Shown piece by piece: positions 1 to 8,560 of a stretch of DNA of 64,000 nucleotides. The translations under genes were made by a program, and so were the position numbers. The first letter of the stretch is position 1. Every line of letters starts with the position of its first letter. Location of the stretch: NCBI GenBank assembly GCA_002683825.1, contig NYUD01000069.1, forward strand, positions 49,034 through 113,033, in the 5' to 3' direction. Below the pieces are notes generated by a model. The model was not told the origin of the DNA. It ran no database searches and saw only the letters and a program-made list of their open reading frames with translations. The stretch is from Planctomycetota bacterium. Its GTDB lineage: Bacteria > Planctomycetota > UBA1135 > GCA-002686595.

Positions 1-118
1 GGGCATCCATACGGTGCTCACGAGCGAGTTCGCGCGCGGAGCAATCGATTCAAGCGAAGCGGAGAGGGTAGTGACCGAACTCGCCGAGCTGCCGGGAATT
101 GTGGCGGCGTTTTCCTGA
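1..118 (+). CDS. C-terminal end of an unknown protein (partial)
   Basis: An open frame enters from the left edge in frame 2 and stops at TGA 116-118, giving the last 38 residues of a protein. The tail is rich in Glu, Ala and Val and has an amphipathic helix followed by LPGIVAAFS. That end resembles the closing helix and strand of small regulatory domains such as ACT, but too little is visible to name a family. Nothing recognisable as a gene follows for the next 244 bases. The frame has no internal stop and a natural bacterial composition, which is the main support. Confidence 0.45.
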   Translation, partial: GIHTVLTSEFARGAIDSSEAERVVTELAELPGIVAAFS

Positions 119-362
119 CCCGAGATCCCCTGTACCACGCTAGAACGCCCTGCATCACTCTCGAAGCGCGATTATCGAAGGGTCGGCAGGACCGCAAGAG
201 GGGGCCGGAACCGTCAGGGCACTACTCCCCATCCAAGGTCGCGCTGCAGATCGTCCCTGCTCGGTTCAGGCAGCCCACGAATAGCGACGATGCGGTCCGC
301 CGAGAGCACCGGGACTGAAACACCGTCCCCGCGTCCGGAGTCCCAGCAACACGTCTCTGTTG

Positions 363-1883
363 TTACTGGACGGAGGTCTGGACCCCGCCGGCGTCACTCG
401 GGTTCTCACGCCGACCGCGATTGTCTCGCACCAGGTAGGTGTGGTTGGCGTCCAGGTTTCGCAGCGTGCGCGTGCCCCCCTTCGGCCAACGAACGACGAC
501 CTCGTCGATGATCTGAGCCTGTCCGACACCGAAATGGACCGTGAGATCGTTCTGCGACTTGAAGCTGTTGCCGCCCGTCAGGACCTGGCGCTGTTGCCAG
601 ATCGAGCCGGTGCGTACTGAGACTTCCGCTCCTACGGCGAACTTGTTTTTCCCCTTTCCGAGGAGGCGAAACTTGATCCAGTTCCCCTGCTCACCCTCGT
701 GGTTTACGTAGAGCTGCACCCAGTTGTTCAGTTCCTGGCCCAAGATGTCCAGATCACCATCGTCGTCGATGTCTCCCACCGCCGCGCCGTACGACAACTG
801 GGTGCTGGCCAGACCGAGCTCCGCGGCGATGTCATTGCACGGGAATGTGCCCCCATGGACGTACATCCGGTTACGCGGGTCACCTCCGGCATCCGGTACG
901 TTGCACACGTAGAGATCCATGTGCGTGTCGTTGTCATAGTCAAAAAAAACCGTTGCCCAGCCTGTCCGGAAAGACTGGACCCGGAACAAATCGGCATGAT
1001 CGATGAAGCTACGGTCGCCCTGATTGATAAGCAGTGGGTTCGCCTCTTGATTTAAGTTTGTTACGTAGAGGTCGTTCAGCCCATCCCCGTCGAAATCACC
1101 CACCGCCACGCCCATCGAATAGATGTTGAGGTCGGCACCCGAGCCGGCGGAAATGTCGATCAGCGTACCGCCAACGTTCTCGTACAGATGATTCCGCACC
1201 TCCGTTTCCAAGGGAATCTTCTTGTCGTTCGAAACATAGAGGTCCAGATCCCCGTCGCGATCCAGGTCGAACAACACCGACTGGTACCCCCGCGAGCGAT
1301 CATCCAATCCCCACGCCGTGCCGACTTCCTCGAAATCGCCGCCGAGGTTGTGGTAGAAGCGGTCCGGCGTACCGTAGTTGGGCACGTGCAGGTCCTGCCA
1401 GCCGTCGCCGTCGACGTCGCCCGCGCAACAACCGTTGCTCGGGCCGTCATCGTCCACGTGGGCCGATGACGACACGTCCGTAAATCCCAGGCCGTCATCA
1501 TTGCACATCAACACGTTGGGCATGTCGTAGGCGGAGAAATAGAAATCCAGGTCGCCGTCGGCGTCGTAGTCAAAGGCCAGCGTTCCAGAGGCGTTTGGAA
1601 TGGCGGGAATACCGCTCTCGCTGCTGGTGTCCGTAAAGAACCCACTCCCATCGTTCTCGAAGAGACCGACGGTGTCCATGAACCCACCGATCGTGATCGC
1701 GTCCGGATCTCCGTCACCATCCGGGTCCGCCAGCATCAGCCCGTAGCCCGCATTCGACCCAAAGGACGTGGTGAAGTACGCGATCCCACGCGCCAGCCCT
1801 TCCTCGGTGAAGGGTGCCTGGGCCGCAGCGTGTGCGGCCAACGCCCAAAGCGCCAGAGGACCCAAACTACCGCTAAGCCGCAT
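363..1883 (-). CDS. Secreted FG-GAP/VCBS repeat protein with ASPIC/UnbV domain (CRTAC1-like)
   Basis: This 506-residue protein starts with a signal peptide (residues 1-22, ending AHAAAQ) and is exported. Seven Asp-rich FG-GAP/VCBS units follow, for example DPDGDGDPD, DYDADGDLD, DVDGDGWQD and DFDGDGLND. Such loops bind calcium and build a beta-propeller. The last ~90 residues form an ASPIC/UnbV domain with the typical VVVRWPKGG and LDANHTYLV segments. The start ATG has a strong Shine-Dalgarno stretch (GGAGGGAGGAG) just upstream. Proteins of this type are secreted or surface-bound and are thought to act in adhesion or carbohydrate binding; no enzymatic role can be read from the sequence. It is flanked by gaps on both sides and looks monocistronic. 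Confidence 0.88.
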   Translation of the reverse strand: MRLSGSLGPLALWALAAHAAAQAPFTEEGLARGIAYFTTSFGSNAGYGLMLADPDGDGDPDAITIGGFMDTVGLFENDGSGFFTDTSSESGIPAIPNASGTLAFDYDADGDLDFYFSAYDMPNVLMCNDDGLGFTDVSSSAHVDDDGPSNGCCAGDVDGDGWQDLHVPNYGTPDRFYHNLGGDFEEVGTAWGLDDRSRGYQSVLFDLDRDGDLDLYVSNDKKIPLETEVRNHLYENVGGTLIDISAGSGADLNIYSMGVAVGDFDGDGLNDLYVTNLNQEANPLLINQGDRSFIDHADLFRVQSFRTGWATVFFDYDNDTHMDLYVCNVPDAGGDPRNRMYVHGGTFPCNDIAAELGLASTQLSYGAAVGDIDDDGDLDILGQELNNWVQLYVNHEGEQGNWIKFRLLGKGKNKFAVGAEVSVRTGSIWQQRQVLTGGNSFKSQNDLTVHFGVGQAQIIDEVVVRWPKGGTRTLRNLDANHTYLVRDNRGRRENPSDAGGVQTSVQ

Positions 1884-2221
1884 CTCTCCTCCCTCCAGAA
1901 TGCCACACGCTCATGGCTCGACATTCTCCATGGTAGCGGGGGCAGTGGGGGAGTGGAGGTGTTTCTGACCTAATGACGTCCGCGGCAACCCTCTTGCGAC
2001 CCGCTCCCTTCCGCCGGTTCTCCCTCTCGGGCCCGAAGAGGCCTCGCTGACCTCACCCGACGCCGATCTTGCCCCGTTCGGATCCGCGCCTTCCTGACAC
2101 TCCGGCTTGGCTTCAAGTGTCGTGGGGCAGCGTGGATGTTCGCCACGCACACCTAGAGTGTCTTGATGAGGAAATTGTAGGGCCCCGCAGGTAAGCACAA
2201 GTAGATCACCGACAACGGAGA
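1884..2221. other. Intergenic gap, no gene seen
   Basis: The 338 bases between two minus-strand genes contain the Shine-Dalgarno region of the FG-GAP gene at their left end. Frames that are open here have proline- and arginine-rich translations without domain signal, so I do not call a gene. The FG-GAP gene promoter should lie here, but I see no clear -35/-10 pair. Confidence 0.5.
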
Positions 2222-3190
2222 TCAGGCCACCATGGGCAGTCCCCACAAGAATGTGCAACCCAGCAGTCCTATCAACGGCCCGTCGGCTGTGTGAGGGCTG
2301 ACCGCCTCGGCGATGGTCAGCAGTATCGGCAAGAAAATCAGCGCAAGGATCAGCTGGGGAATCGTAAAAACAGAGGAGAACCAGAAGATCGCTCCCACGG
2401 TGACCAGAAAGACCATAGCGCTTCCCTCTATGCTGCGGTGGTATTCGCCGTTCCAGAACTTACCTTCATACCAGAGGGCTTTCGTCTTGTAGCGATGCTT
2501 GCCGAACTTCAGGCCTACCGGTTCCGCCAGCCCATCACCGAACTCGTTCACCAGTTGCGGGATCAGTGTGATGATCTTGTTCTCAACCAATGCCACAAAG
2601 GGGATGTAGACGAGGAATCGAAGAACATCTTCGATCATGTCGTAACGCATGCTGTAGGGTCGATCTTCCAGCCGGTCCCAGGAAACGAAGGCAAAACGCA
2701 AAATCGGGACCTGCCTCCGGACGACATTCCATTCCGTGATGATGGTTTTCAGTTGTCCCAGTGAGAACAGAAACACCGTATCGATCAGTATCTTGTCTCC
2801 CGTAACGAAGAAGAAGGGGATCACGAACGCCTGGAGTTTCCTCCAGGGGCGGAGGCCGAGCTTCCGGGTGAAGTTGATTCGGATGTTGTAGCGAAGAACC
2901 AGATGTGCACAGATGACTTTCCCAAGCAGCTCGAATACGACTGCCACAAGGAAGAAGATAAAAGCTGGAAAACTCAGGGTGGGGATCAGGCCTTCCGAAG
3001 AGGCCACGACCATGCTGAGGGCGAGAAAAAAGTAGGCGGTGCCCGCAACGGCGACGAACCGATTTTCTCCGGCCCAGTTGTAATCGGGGTTCTCCAGCCC
3101 GTACGGATCCTCGTGGAGGATTCGGAAGTACTCATCGAGATTCTCGTGAATCTCCATCGGGCGGCGTGTTGGTCTTGATCGCTCCGCCAT
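2222..3190 (-). CDS. Dolichol-kinase / phytol-kinase-like CTP-dependent membrane kinase
   Basis: This 322-residue protein has about seven hydrophobic helices and a soluble N-terminal stretch of ~40 residues. The C-terminal third holds the hallmark of the polyprenol kinase/CDP-diglyceride synthetase-like fold: GDGLAEPVG, then FGKHRYKTKAL, then RSIEGSA. This corresponds to the GDxxAxxxGxxFGKHK...K(T/S)xEGS pattern of SEC59 and phytol kinases, where the Asp and Lys/His bind CTP and metal. A last motif, EAVSPHTADGPL, occupies the place of the conserved E...DN segment near the end. The family phosphorylates long-chain prenols, or similar alcohols, at the membrane using CTP; the substrate here is unknown. 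I start at ATG 3190 rather than the preceding TTG. It stands alone between gaps and is visibly less GC-rich than the complex I region. Confidence 0.68.
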   Translation of the reverse strand: MAERSRPTRRPMEIHENLDEYFRILHEDPYGLENPDYNWAGENRFVAVAGTAYFFLALSMVVASSEGLIPTLSFPAFIFFLVAVVFELLGKVICAHLVLRYNIRINFTRKLGLRPWRKLQAFVIPFFFVTGDKILIDTVFLFSLGQLKTIITEWNVVRRQVPILRFAFVSWDRLEDRPYSMRYDMIEDVLRFLVYIPFVALVENKIITLIPQLVNEFGDGLAEPVGLKFGKHRYKTKALWYEGKFWNGEYHRSIEGSAMVFLVTVGAIFWFSSVFTIPQLILALIFLPILLTIAEAVSPHTADGPLIGLLGCTFLWGLPMVA

Positions 3191-3637
3191 CAAAGTGGTT
3201 CGCCCTTGTTGCCCATGGTGTTTCGAAGCGATGCGATTGCAGGGGGAGAAGCAGCCCCCCCCCTCACCAAGCGAAGCGATAACCCCTTACGGGGGGGGTA
3301 GGGGAATCTCCTCGATTTCGACGTCCTTCACTGTGCGCCCGGGACGAGAAGGACGCACGCAAGGGCCAGGCGCGGCCGTTCTCTTGCTGGCAAGCATGAA
3401 GAACGATCGGTCCTGCGCGCGCGAGCATCTTCCTTGTCGTGATCGAATTCGGGAGACGGTGAAGGCCGGTCAACACTCAGTAAAGGCGGGGCCGGGCAGT
3501 ACCTCGCCGGTCCGGGGGGCGGTTGCCGAAAGTCAACAACACGCCATCCGAAACCTCGGTGATGTCACCCAGGCCGGGGTACGAGCGGCAAGAAGCCCAA
3601 GAACGAACGCCGAAAATCTACGACAGCCCATTACCCA
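3191..3637. other. Intergenic gap with a C-run/G-run inverted pair
   Basis: This 447-base gap separates two minus-strand genes. It carries a run of nine C (about 3255-3263) and, about 27 bases later, a run of eight G (about 3291-3298), which could pair into a hairpin. This may be the terminator of the downstream esterase-side transcript or simply homopolymer slippage. The open frames crossing the gap show no domain and are not called. Confidence 0.4.
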
Positions 3638-5131
3638 TTACTGGGTCGACATAACGACCCCGTCGACATCGACGGTGCTGTTCGGGCGCGCTTTGAGGGT
3701 CAGTCTCGTCTGATAGACCGGATCGGGAGCATTCGAAGGCGCGGTTGCTCGCATGCTGAATTGCTGCCAAACGTTCGTCAATGCAAAGGTCTCGGTCGAG
3801 ACTTGTAGAGGCACCGTGTAGATCTGCTGACTGCGAAAGTCGATCACAACGTCCATCTCGTCGTTCGCACCCGGCCCCCGCGCCCACCACGTGACCATAA
3901 CCTCGTTGCCGTTGTTGGCGGGGTTGGGCTGATGGATTTCGTCAGCGTTGGTCAGGCGCGCGAAGTACCCGCCTTCATAGGCGCCGTCCGGGTCGTTCAT
4001 CCGGGTCACTCCCGGGGCATCCTTGTATCTCCAGCCGAATCCGCCGAAGGGTGCGTCCTGTTCAAAGCCGCCATTGGCGACGTCCCCGCCAACCCCGTAT
4101 CCGCTCACCACATCGGCGGGCGCATATGTCCATCCCAGGACGTTCGAAACGTGTTCCGCAAGCACGTTGGCCATGCCGGCGTGATCGAACTCACACCCGT
4201 GCCATTGCTCGAACAGCCAGGGGAAGATCGCCGAAGACATGTCGGAGTCGTTCCGTTCCGCGATGACCTCGTGAATGTAGTTTGCCGGTTCGTCAAAATC
4301 CCAACCCCATGAGTTGAACAGCATGATGTGAGCGTTGGGATGAACGGCGCGGAGGTCGTCCAGGAATGCGTGGTAGTCGGCCTTGATCTGATTCACGGGT
4401 GATCCAACGTCGTTCGCTCCAAGGTTGACGACGACGAGGTCTGCCAGGAAGTTCCCGAAGTCCCACTGAGGGTTGGGAGTCCACCAGTCCATCCGGTCGT
4501 AGCGGTTGTGTAGGGACGAGATCGTCTCACCACTCGCGGAGACGTTGTGGTACTCGGCAGCGAACATTCGGGCCGTAATCCCGGCGTACCCGAAATGGCA
4601 GCCGACGAAGACGTTTGCACCGTTGTTCTGTTCGTTCTCGAGTGAATAGCCGGCGAGATTCGAATCGCCGTAAAATTCGATCTTTCGCAAGGGTCGAACC
4701 GGTGGCTCGTCGAGTCCAACGCCTCGAACCTCGAGACCGAATAGCGTTGCGTTCCTGCCTGCATAGCTCTCCTTCACGACCTCCACCTTGTGGACTCCCA
4801 AAGGCATCCGTGGGGTCAAGGCATATGTAGCCCGAGAAGACGTCACCGCGATCTTCTTCGACCTGGCATGGTCATCGTCGATGATGACGCGGAAATATTC
4901 CGTCAGCGTGCCGGCGTCCAGATCCGCCCATAGCTTCGTCCCGTTGAAGTTCACGACGAAGGATGCTCCCTGCCATCCGCACCAGGGCCGGTCGGGGTCC
5001 GAGAAGTTCCAACGCCCGGTATAAGCGACTCTCGAATCCGAGGGATCGATGCGCTGAATCAGCTTGCGATGATTCGCTTGCTGAGTCCCGAAGGTGGCGC
5101 TGAGGGCTGTGACCGCTATGACGAGGAACAT
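3638..5131 (-). CDS. Secreted SGNH-hydrolase esterase (CE2-like acetyl-ester hydrolase)
   Basis: This 497-residue secreted protein has a short signal peptide (MFLVIAVTALSATFG). Residues ~25-130 form a beta-sandwich (GRWNFSDPDRPWCGWQGA, then FNGTKLWADLDAG) like the N-terminal jelly roll of CE2 acetylxylan esterases. The SGNH domain follows: FYGDSNLAGYS carries the nucleophile Ser, VNLGANDVGS is the GxND block, and CEFDHAGM probably supplies the catalytic His. After ~370 comes a second beta-rich domain (GGFEQDAPFGGFGW) resembling a carbohydrate-binding module. The likely reaction is deacetylation of polysaccharide in the periplasm or outside the cell. I chose ATG 5131, which has GAGAAAG upstream and a proper signal peptide, over the TTG 33 bases further out. 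Confidence 0.8.
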   Translation of the reverse strand: MFLVIAVTALSATFGTQQANHRKLIQRIDPSDSRVAYTGRWNFSDPDRPWCGWQGASFVVNFNGTKLWADLDAGTLTEYFRVIIDDDHARSKKIAVTSSRATYALTPRMPLGVHKVEVVKESYAGRNATLFGLEVRGVGLDEPPVRPLRKIEFYGDSNLAGYSLENEQNNGANVFVGCHFGYAGITARMFAAEYHNVSASGETISSLHNRYDRMDWWTPNPQWDFGNFLADLVVVNLGANDVGSPVNQIKADYHAFLDDLRAVHPNAHIMLFNSWGWDFDEPANYIHEVIAERNDSDMSSAIFPWLFEQWHGCEFDHAGMANVLAEHVSNVLGWTYAPADVVSGYGVGGDVANGGFEQDAPFGGFGWRYKDAPGVTRMNDPDGAYEGGYFARLTNADEIHQPNPANNGNEVMVTWWARGPGANDEMDVVIDFRSQQIYTVPLQVSTETFALTNVWQQFSMRATAPSNAPDPVYQTRLTLKARPNSTVDVDGVVMSTQ

Positions 5132-5821
5132 GGGACTTTCTCGGGTTTGAATCGGCGACGCCAAATTGTAGCGCTCAGCCCAGCGAGTTGCGGGAGCCAG
5201 TCGGCAATCCTCGTGAACGCTCTTCCGCCACCCGCCGCAGTGCTCCTTGTGACGACTTCGTGCTGTCTCGTTCCAGAGGGTGCAGCGCAGCCTCTTGATT
5301 TAAAATTTGTTACGACACGACCGGGTTTTTTCGGCCAGCCCGCGGCGGTGCGGAGCAGATCCGAGACCACTCGCTTTCAGCGCTGTTCTTTCGGTGGTCA
5401 CGGCGACCCGATATCCGAGTCCCCTCAACTCGCCGTGGATTCGGAAATAGCCCCATCGAGAGTTCCCATGAGCCATCTGTACGGCTCCAAGCCGCGGTCC
5501 TCTTCATCGACTCCGAAACGGCCAACCCGCTCCGCCATGATGATGTCGCCTCGTTGTACCTACGTACGGTCTCACTCTGCCCACCAGCCGATTCGATACG
5601 TCGTCCTGTGTTCGAGATGCACTCACGACTTCATCCCTAGAACGGCCCCCTCGAGCTCGAGGATGCCAAGATGTCGACTTTCGCACGTGCGGAGCGCCAG
5701 TATTTGTACACTAACATCGCGGACGATAGGAACGAGACCGTGTGATGGGTCTTCGAAAAAATGAGACAACTCAGGACCGGTTGCCGGAAACGGTCACGGT
5801 TCGTTATCGAGGACAGAGCAA
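5132..5821. other. Long intergenic region between divergent genes
   Basis: About 690 bases separate the minus-strand esterase from the plus-strand cardiolipin synthase and should hold both promoters. A plus-strand frame crosses 5069-5764, but its translation is low-complexity Ser/Pro/Arg without domains and overlaps the esterase start, so I do not call it. An AT-rich patch at 5290-5314 closely resembles a patch inside the FG-GAP gene (1042-1065). No RNA gene is recognisable. Confidence 0.45.
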
Positions 5822-7405
5822 ATGAACCAAGCCACCATCGTGGTTGCGATTCACATTGTAGTCGAGGTGATCGTGATTGTTCGCGTCGTACTGCGACCTC
5901 ACCGCGAACCCGCTTCGCGAATCGCCTGGATCGTTGTGGTTGCGACGCTCCCACTACTAGGGGCTCTCGCCTACATGCTGTTCGGCGAAGTCAACATCGG
6001 GCGCCGCCGTATCGCCCGTATGCACAGGGTGACCGAAAGCTTGCCACCGTTCGCTTCTACAGCAAGTGAGCATGAAGACCGTCTTGAAGCGGATGTTTCC
6101 CTGAAGCATGAACATCTTTCTCGGGTCGGTGCTCCCATCAGTCAATTCAATTACGTCGGAGGAGATACGACAACTCTGTTGCCCGACTCCAGCCCTTCGG
6201 CTGCAGGAGGCCATGAAGACCGTCTTGAAGCGGACCCTCCCCTGCGCTATGAACATCTTTTTCGGGTCGGCGCTTCCATCAGTGGATTCAATTACGTCGG
6301 AGGGAATACGGCAGCTCTGTTGCCCGACTCCAACTCCACTATTGACGCGATGGTTTCCGACATCGACGACGCCCGAGACCACGTTCATTTGCACTTCTAC
6401 ATCTGGTTGGCCGACACCAGCGGCTGCAAGATCATCGAAGCTTTGAAGCGCGCGGCGGCCCGCGGCGTGAAGTGTCGGGCTATGGTCGACGGTCTAGGTT
6501 CGCGGCTCATGGTCAAGTCGGACCACTGGAAGCAAATGCGAAACGCAGGAGTCCAGGTAGCAGTAGCTCTGTCCATCGGGAACCCGTTGTTGCGCCCGTT
6601 CGTTGGCCGCATCGACCTCCGTAACCACCGTAAACTCGTCATCATTGACGGACAAATAACCTATTGCGGCAGCCAGAACTGCGCCGATCCCGAGTTCCGG
6701 GTCAAGCCGAAGTACGCCCCCTGGGTAGACGCGACCATTCGTTTTGAAGGTCCTATCGCTCGCCAGAACCAACACCTTTTCGTCAGTGATTGGATGAGCT
6801 ACGTAGATGAGGACATCGTGGAGTTGTTACGTACCCCAGTCCGTACCTCACAAGAGGGAATCCTTGCGCAAGCGATAGGCACGGGTCCCACCGTGCGATA
6901 TTCGGCCATGCCGGAAGTGTTCGAGTCGCTGATGCACACGGCCCGGAGCGAGCTGGTCATCACAACGCCTTACTATGTCCCGAACGAGTCCATGCAAAAT
7001 GCGCTGTGCGCCACTGCGTTTCGTGGCGTCAGTACAACCATTATCCTTCCTGCCAGGAACGACTCGTGGATTGTCGCCGCTGCCAGCCGAAGTTACTACG
7101 CCGAGTTGCTGGGCGCCGGTGTCAGAATCTACGAATACGTGGGAGGCTTGCTCCACACGAAATCACTCACTCTGGACGGAGAGGTGACCATGATTGGATC
7201 GGCCAATATGGACCGTCGCAGCTTTGAACTCAATTATGAAAACAGCATCCTGTTCTGCGATGCCGAGTTGACCGGTGCCGTTCGTCAGCGGCAACAGGCC
7301 TACATCGACGGGTCAAATGTGATTACGTCGGACATTGTCAGCAATTGGTCCACAACCCGTCGCCTGTGGAACAACACCATCGCAATGCTCGGTCCAGTTC
7401 TCTGA
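5822..7405 (+). CDS. cls: Cardiolipin synthase (phospholipase D family) with internal duplication
   Basis: This 527-residue membrane enzyme should join two phosphatidylglycerol molecules into cardiolipin. Two N-terminal hydrophobic segments (about residues 4-22 and 35-55, with VVVATLPLLGALAYMLFG) match the Cls N-terminus. Two HKD motifs are intact: NHRKLVIIDG near residue 268, followed by GSQNCADPEF, and HTKSLTLDG near 445, followed by GSANMDRRSFELNYE. The family is usually ~480 residues. The extra length comes from a tandem duplication of 47 codons just before the first catalytic domain (residues ~84-130 and 131-171). GAGGACAG lies upstream of the start. It is divergent from the esterase and convergent with the sigma factor. 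Confidence 0.9.
   Translation: MNQATIVVAIHIVVEVIVIVRVVLRPHREPASRIAWIVVVATLPLLGALAYMLFGEVNIGRRRIARMHRVTESLPPFASTASEHEDRLEADVSLKHEHLSRVGAPISQFNYVGGDTTTLLPDSSPSAAGGHEDRLEADPPLRYEHLFRVGASISGFNYVGGNTAALLPDSNSTIDAMVSDIDDARDHVHLHFYIWLADTSGCKIIEALKRAAARGVKCRAMVDGLGSRLMVKSDHWKQMRNAGVQVAVALSIGNPLLRPFVGRIDLRNHRKLVIIDGQITYCGSQNCADPEFRVKPKYAPWVDATIRFEGPIARQNQHLFVSDWMSYVDEDIVELLRTPVRTSQEGILAQAIGTGPTVRYSAMPEVFESLMHTARSELVITTPYYVPNESMQNALCATAFRGVSTTIILPARNDSWIVAAASRSYYAELLGAGVRIYEYVGGLLHTKSLTLDGEVTMIGSANMDRRSFELNYENSILFCDAELTGAVRQRQQAYIDGSNVITSDIVSNWSTTRRLWNNTIAMLGPVL
6071..6334 (+). repeat. Tandem duplication with 141-bp period inside cls
   Basis: Two adjacent copies start with CATGAAGACCGTCTTGAAGC at 6071 and 6212. 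They align without gaps for ~122 bases at about 85% identity by eye (18 differences). The period is 141 bp, so the frame is kept and 47 residues are added. The encoded 41-residue cores share about 73% identity. The second copy leads directly into the usual pre-HKD sequence. Confidence 0.9.
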
Positions 7406-7494
7406 CAACGCGAGGTGACAGGTGTGCGTCAAACACCGAAGACCCATTGTGGCGCAAGAAACCGACAGCACCGAAGACCTCCCCTTCGCTCGGG

Positions 7495-8037
7495 CTAGAA
7501 TTCGCCTTCCAGGCGTCCCAACAATTTCTGAAGCTTGCCCAACAACAGGTTCTTCGCCCCGAAAACGGCGGTGTGGGTCATCCCGAGCTGCTTGGCCACG
7601 TCTGCGGCCGAGCGCTTCTCGACAACGTGCAGCTCGAAGGCCTCGAGAGTGCGCGCATCGGTCTCTCTCGACCGCGCGAGCGTCTGGATCGTGAAGCGAA
7701 TCAGGGCTCGCCGCCATTCCGAGTTCCACGCTCCCTGAAGCGCTTCATCCCTCTGGAGTAGGTCCGATGCGCTCAGGCTCGCACCTGCGATATGGGTCCT
7801 GGCCTGTTCGAAGACGAGCTCGTTCATGGAGACTCCCTCCTCGAACCCGTCGCTTGCGACCGCGGCGAACCAGCTCTCGAGCGTCTCGTCGCAGACGCGG
7901 TCGATTTCCCCCGAACCTATCCCTACACGGCGGGCGAACGCCGCGAGGATGGGGCGGTAGCGCGCGGATAGTTCCTTGCGCGACTCCCCATCAGCTCCGG
8001 CGACGAAGGACGAAAGAAGCTGCCGGCTGGATTGCAT
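7495..8037 (-). CDS. ECF-like RNA polymerase sigma factor
   Basis: This 180-residue protein has the size and layout of a sigma-70 group IV factor. Residues ~12-75 match a weak region 2 (ELSARYRPILAAFARRVG, then a helix with DETLESWF). Residues ~128-175 form a clearer region 4 helix-turn-helix, SAADVAKQLGMTHTAVFGAK, preceded by an acidic helix (ARTLEAFELHVVE). The style matches the divergent ECF-like factors common in Planctomycetota. No anti-sigma gene is adjacent: the neighbours are cardiolipin synthase (convergent) and, across a long gap, a divergent CBS-domain gene. Its targets are unknown. No Shine-Dalgarno sequence is visible before ATG 8037. Confidence 0.7.
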   Translation of the reverse strand: MQSSRQLLSSFVAGADGESRKELSARYRPILAAFARRVGIGSGEIDRVCDETLESWFAAVASDGFEEGVSMNELVFEQARTHIAGASLSASDLLQRDEALQGAWNSEWRRALIRFTIQTLARSRETDARTLEAFELHVVEKRSAADVAKQLGMTHTAVFGAKNLLLGKLQKLLGRLEGEF

Positions 8038-8391
8038 CGGAGGACTTGGAATCAGAGAACGCCCATCGGCGCCTCCTATTGTCCCACCGCACGGCCGTGA
8101 CGCAACCTGCTGCCGGGCCCTTACTCCGCGGTTCCTCGTTTGTCATGGGCGAACAAGGCAGAGCCAACCATACGAGCCGAGCTTGATTCACGCCGCGGCC
8201 CTCGTTCGGTGCAACACTTCGTCAGGGAACTCTCGCGGTCGCGACTTCCTGGCGGGAAGATGGAGAATACGCCCTTCGGTCCAGGTGACCGAGACCTGTG
8301 ACTCCTGGCGGAGCCTCGCTAACCCAGGAAGAACGCAGAAAGGGCAGTCCAACGTCCGTGTGCTGGGTTCCGGAAAGTCCAACCTCGTTTC

Positions 8392-8421
8392 TTGACCATC
8401 TCCCGGCCTTTGTCCTACGAT
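8392..8421 (+). promoter_or_regulatory. Sigma-70-like promoter of the CBS-domain gene
   Basis: TTGACC (8392-8397) and TACGAT (8416-8421) are separated by 18 bases, close to the housekeeping consensus. The start site would fall near 8428, leaving a leader of about 130 bases before ATG 8561. Confidence 0.5.
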
Positions 8422-8520
8422 AGGGTTGTGTCTAAAGGACACGAGTGGCGGGAAAAATCCCACCTGAGTCGAACAACACACGTGCCTTGGACGCGAGTGG
8501 CTCCCCACGGGGCCGCCGGA

Positions 8521-8538
8521 TGTGGGGCGGATCCCACA
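8521..8538 (+). promoter_or_regulatory. Small hairpin in the leader just upstream of the CBS gene
   Basis: TGTGGG GCGGAT CCCACA is a perfect 6-bp stem with a 6-base loop, ending 22 bases before the ATG and 13 bases before the GAGG ribosome-binding site. It could modulate translation or bind a regulator. It is too short and lacks a T-run, so it is unlikely to be a terminator. Confidence 0.35.
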
Positions 8539-8560
8539 ACACACAAGTTACGAGGCAAGA

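Larger units (their letters stand above)
8038..8560. other. Intergenic region between divergent sigma factor and CBS gene
   Basis: These 523 bases hold a good promoter for the CBS gene (8392-8421), a long 5' leader and a hairpin near the start codon. The remaining ~350 bases next to the sigma gene show no convincing frame, since translations are Arg/Pro-rich without domains, and no recognisable RNA. Confidence 0.5.

Noticed and set aside
3195..3713. 172-codon plus-strand frame in the gap before the esterase
   Set aside because: No domain, crosses a homopolymer hairpin and runs into the esterase on the other strand.
5069..5764. 231-codon plus-strand frame over the esterase start and the following gap
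   Set aside because: Low-complexity Ser/Pro/Arg translation, no domain, overlaps a well-supported gene on the other strand.
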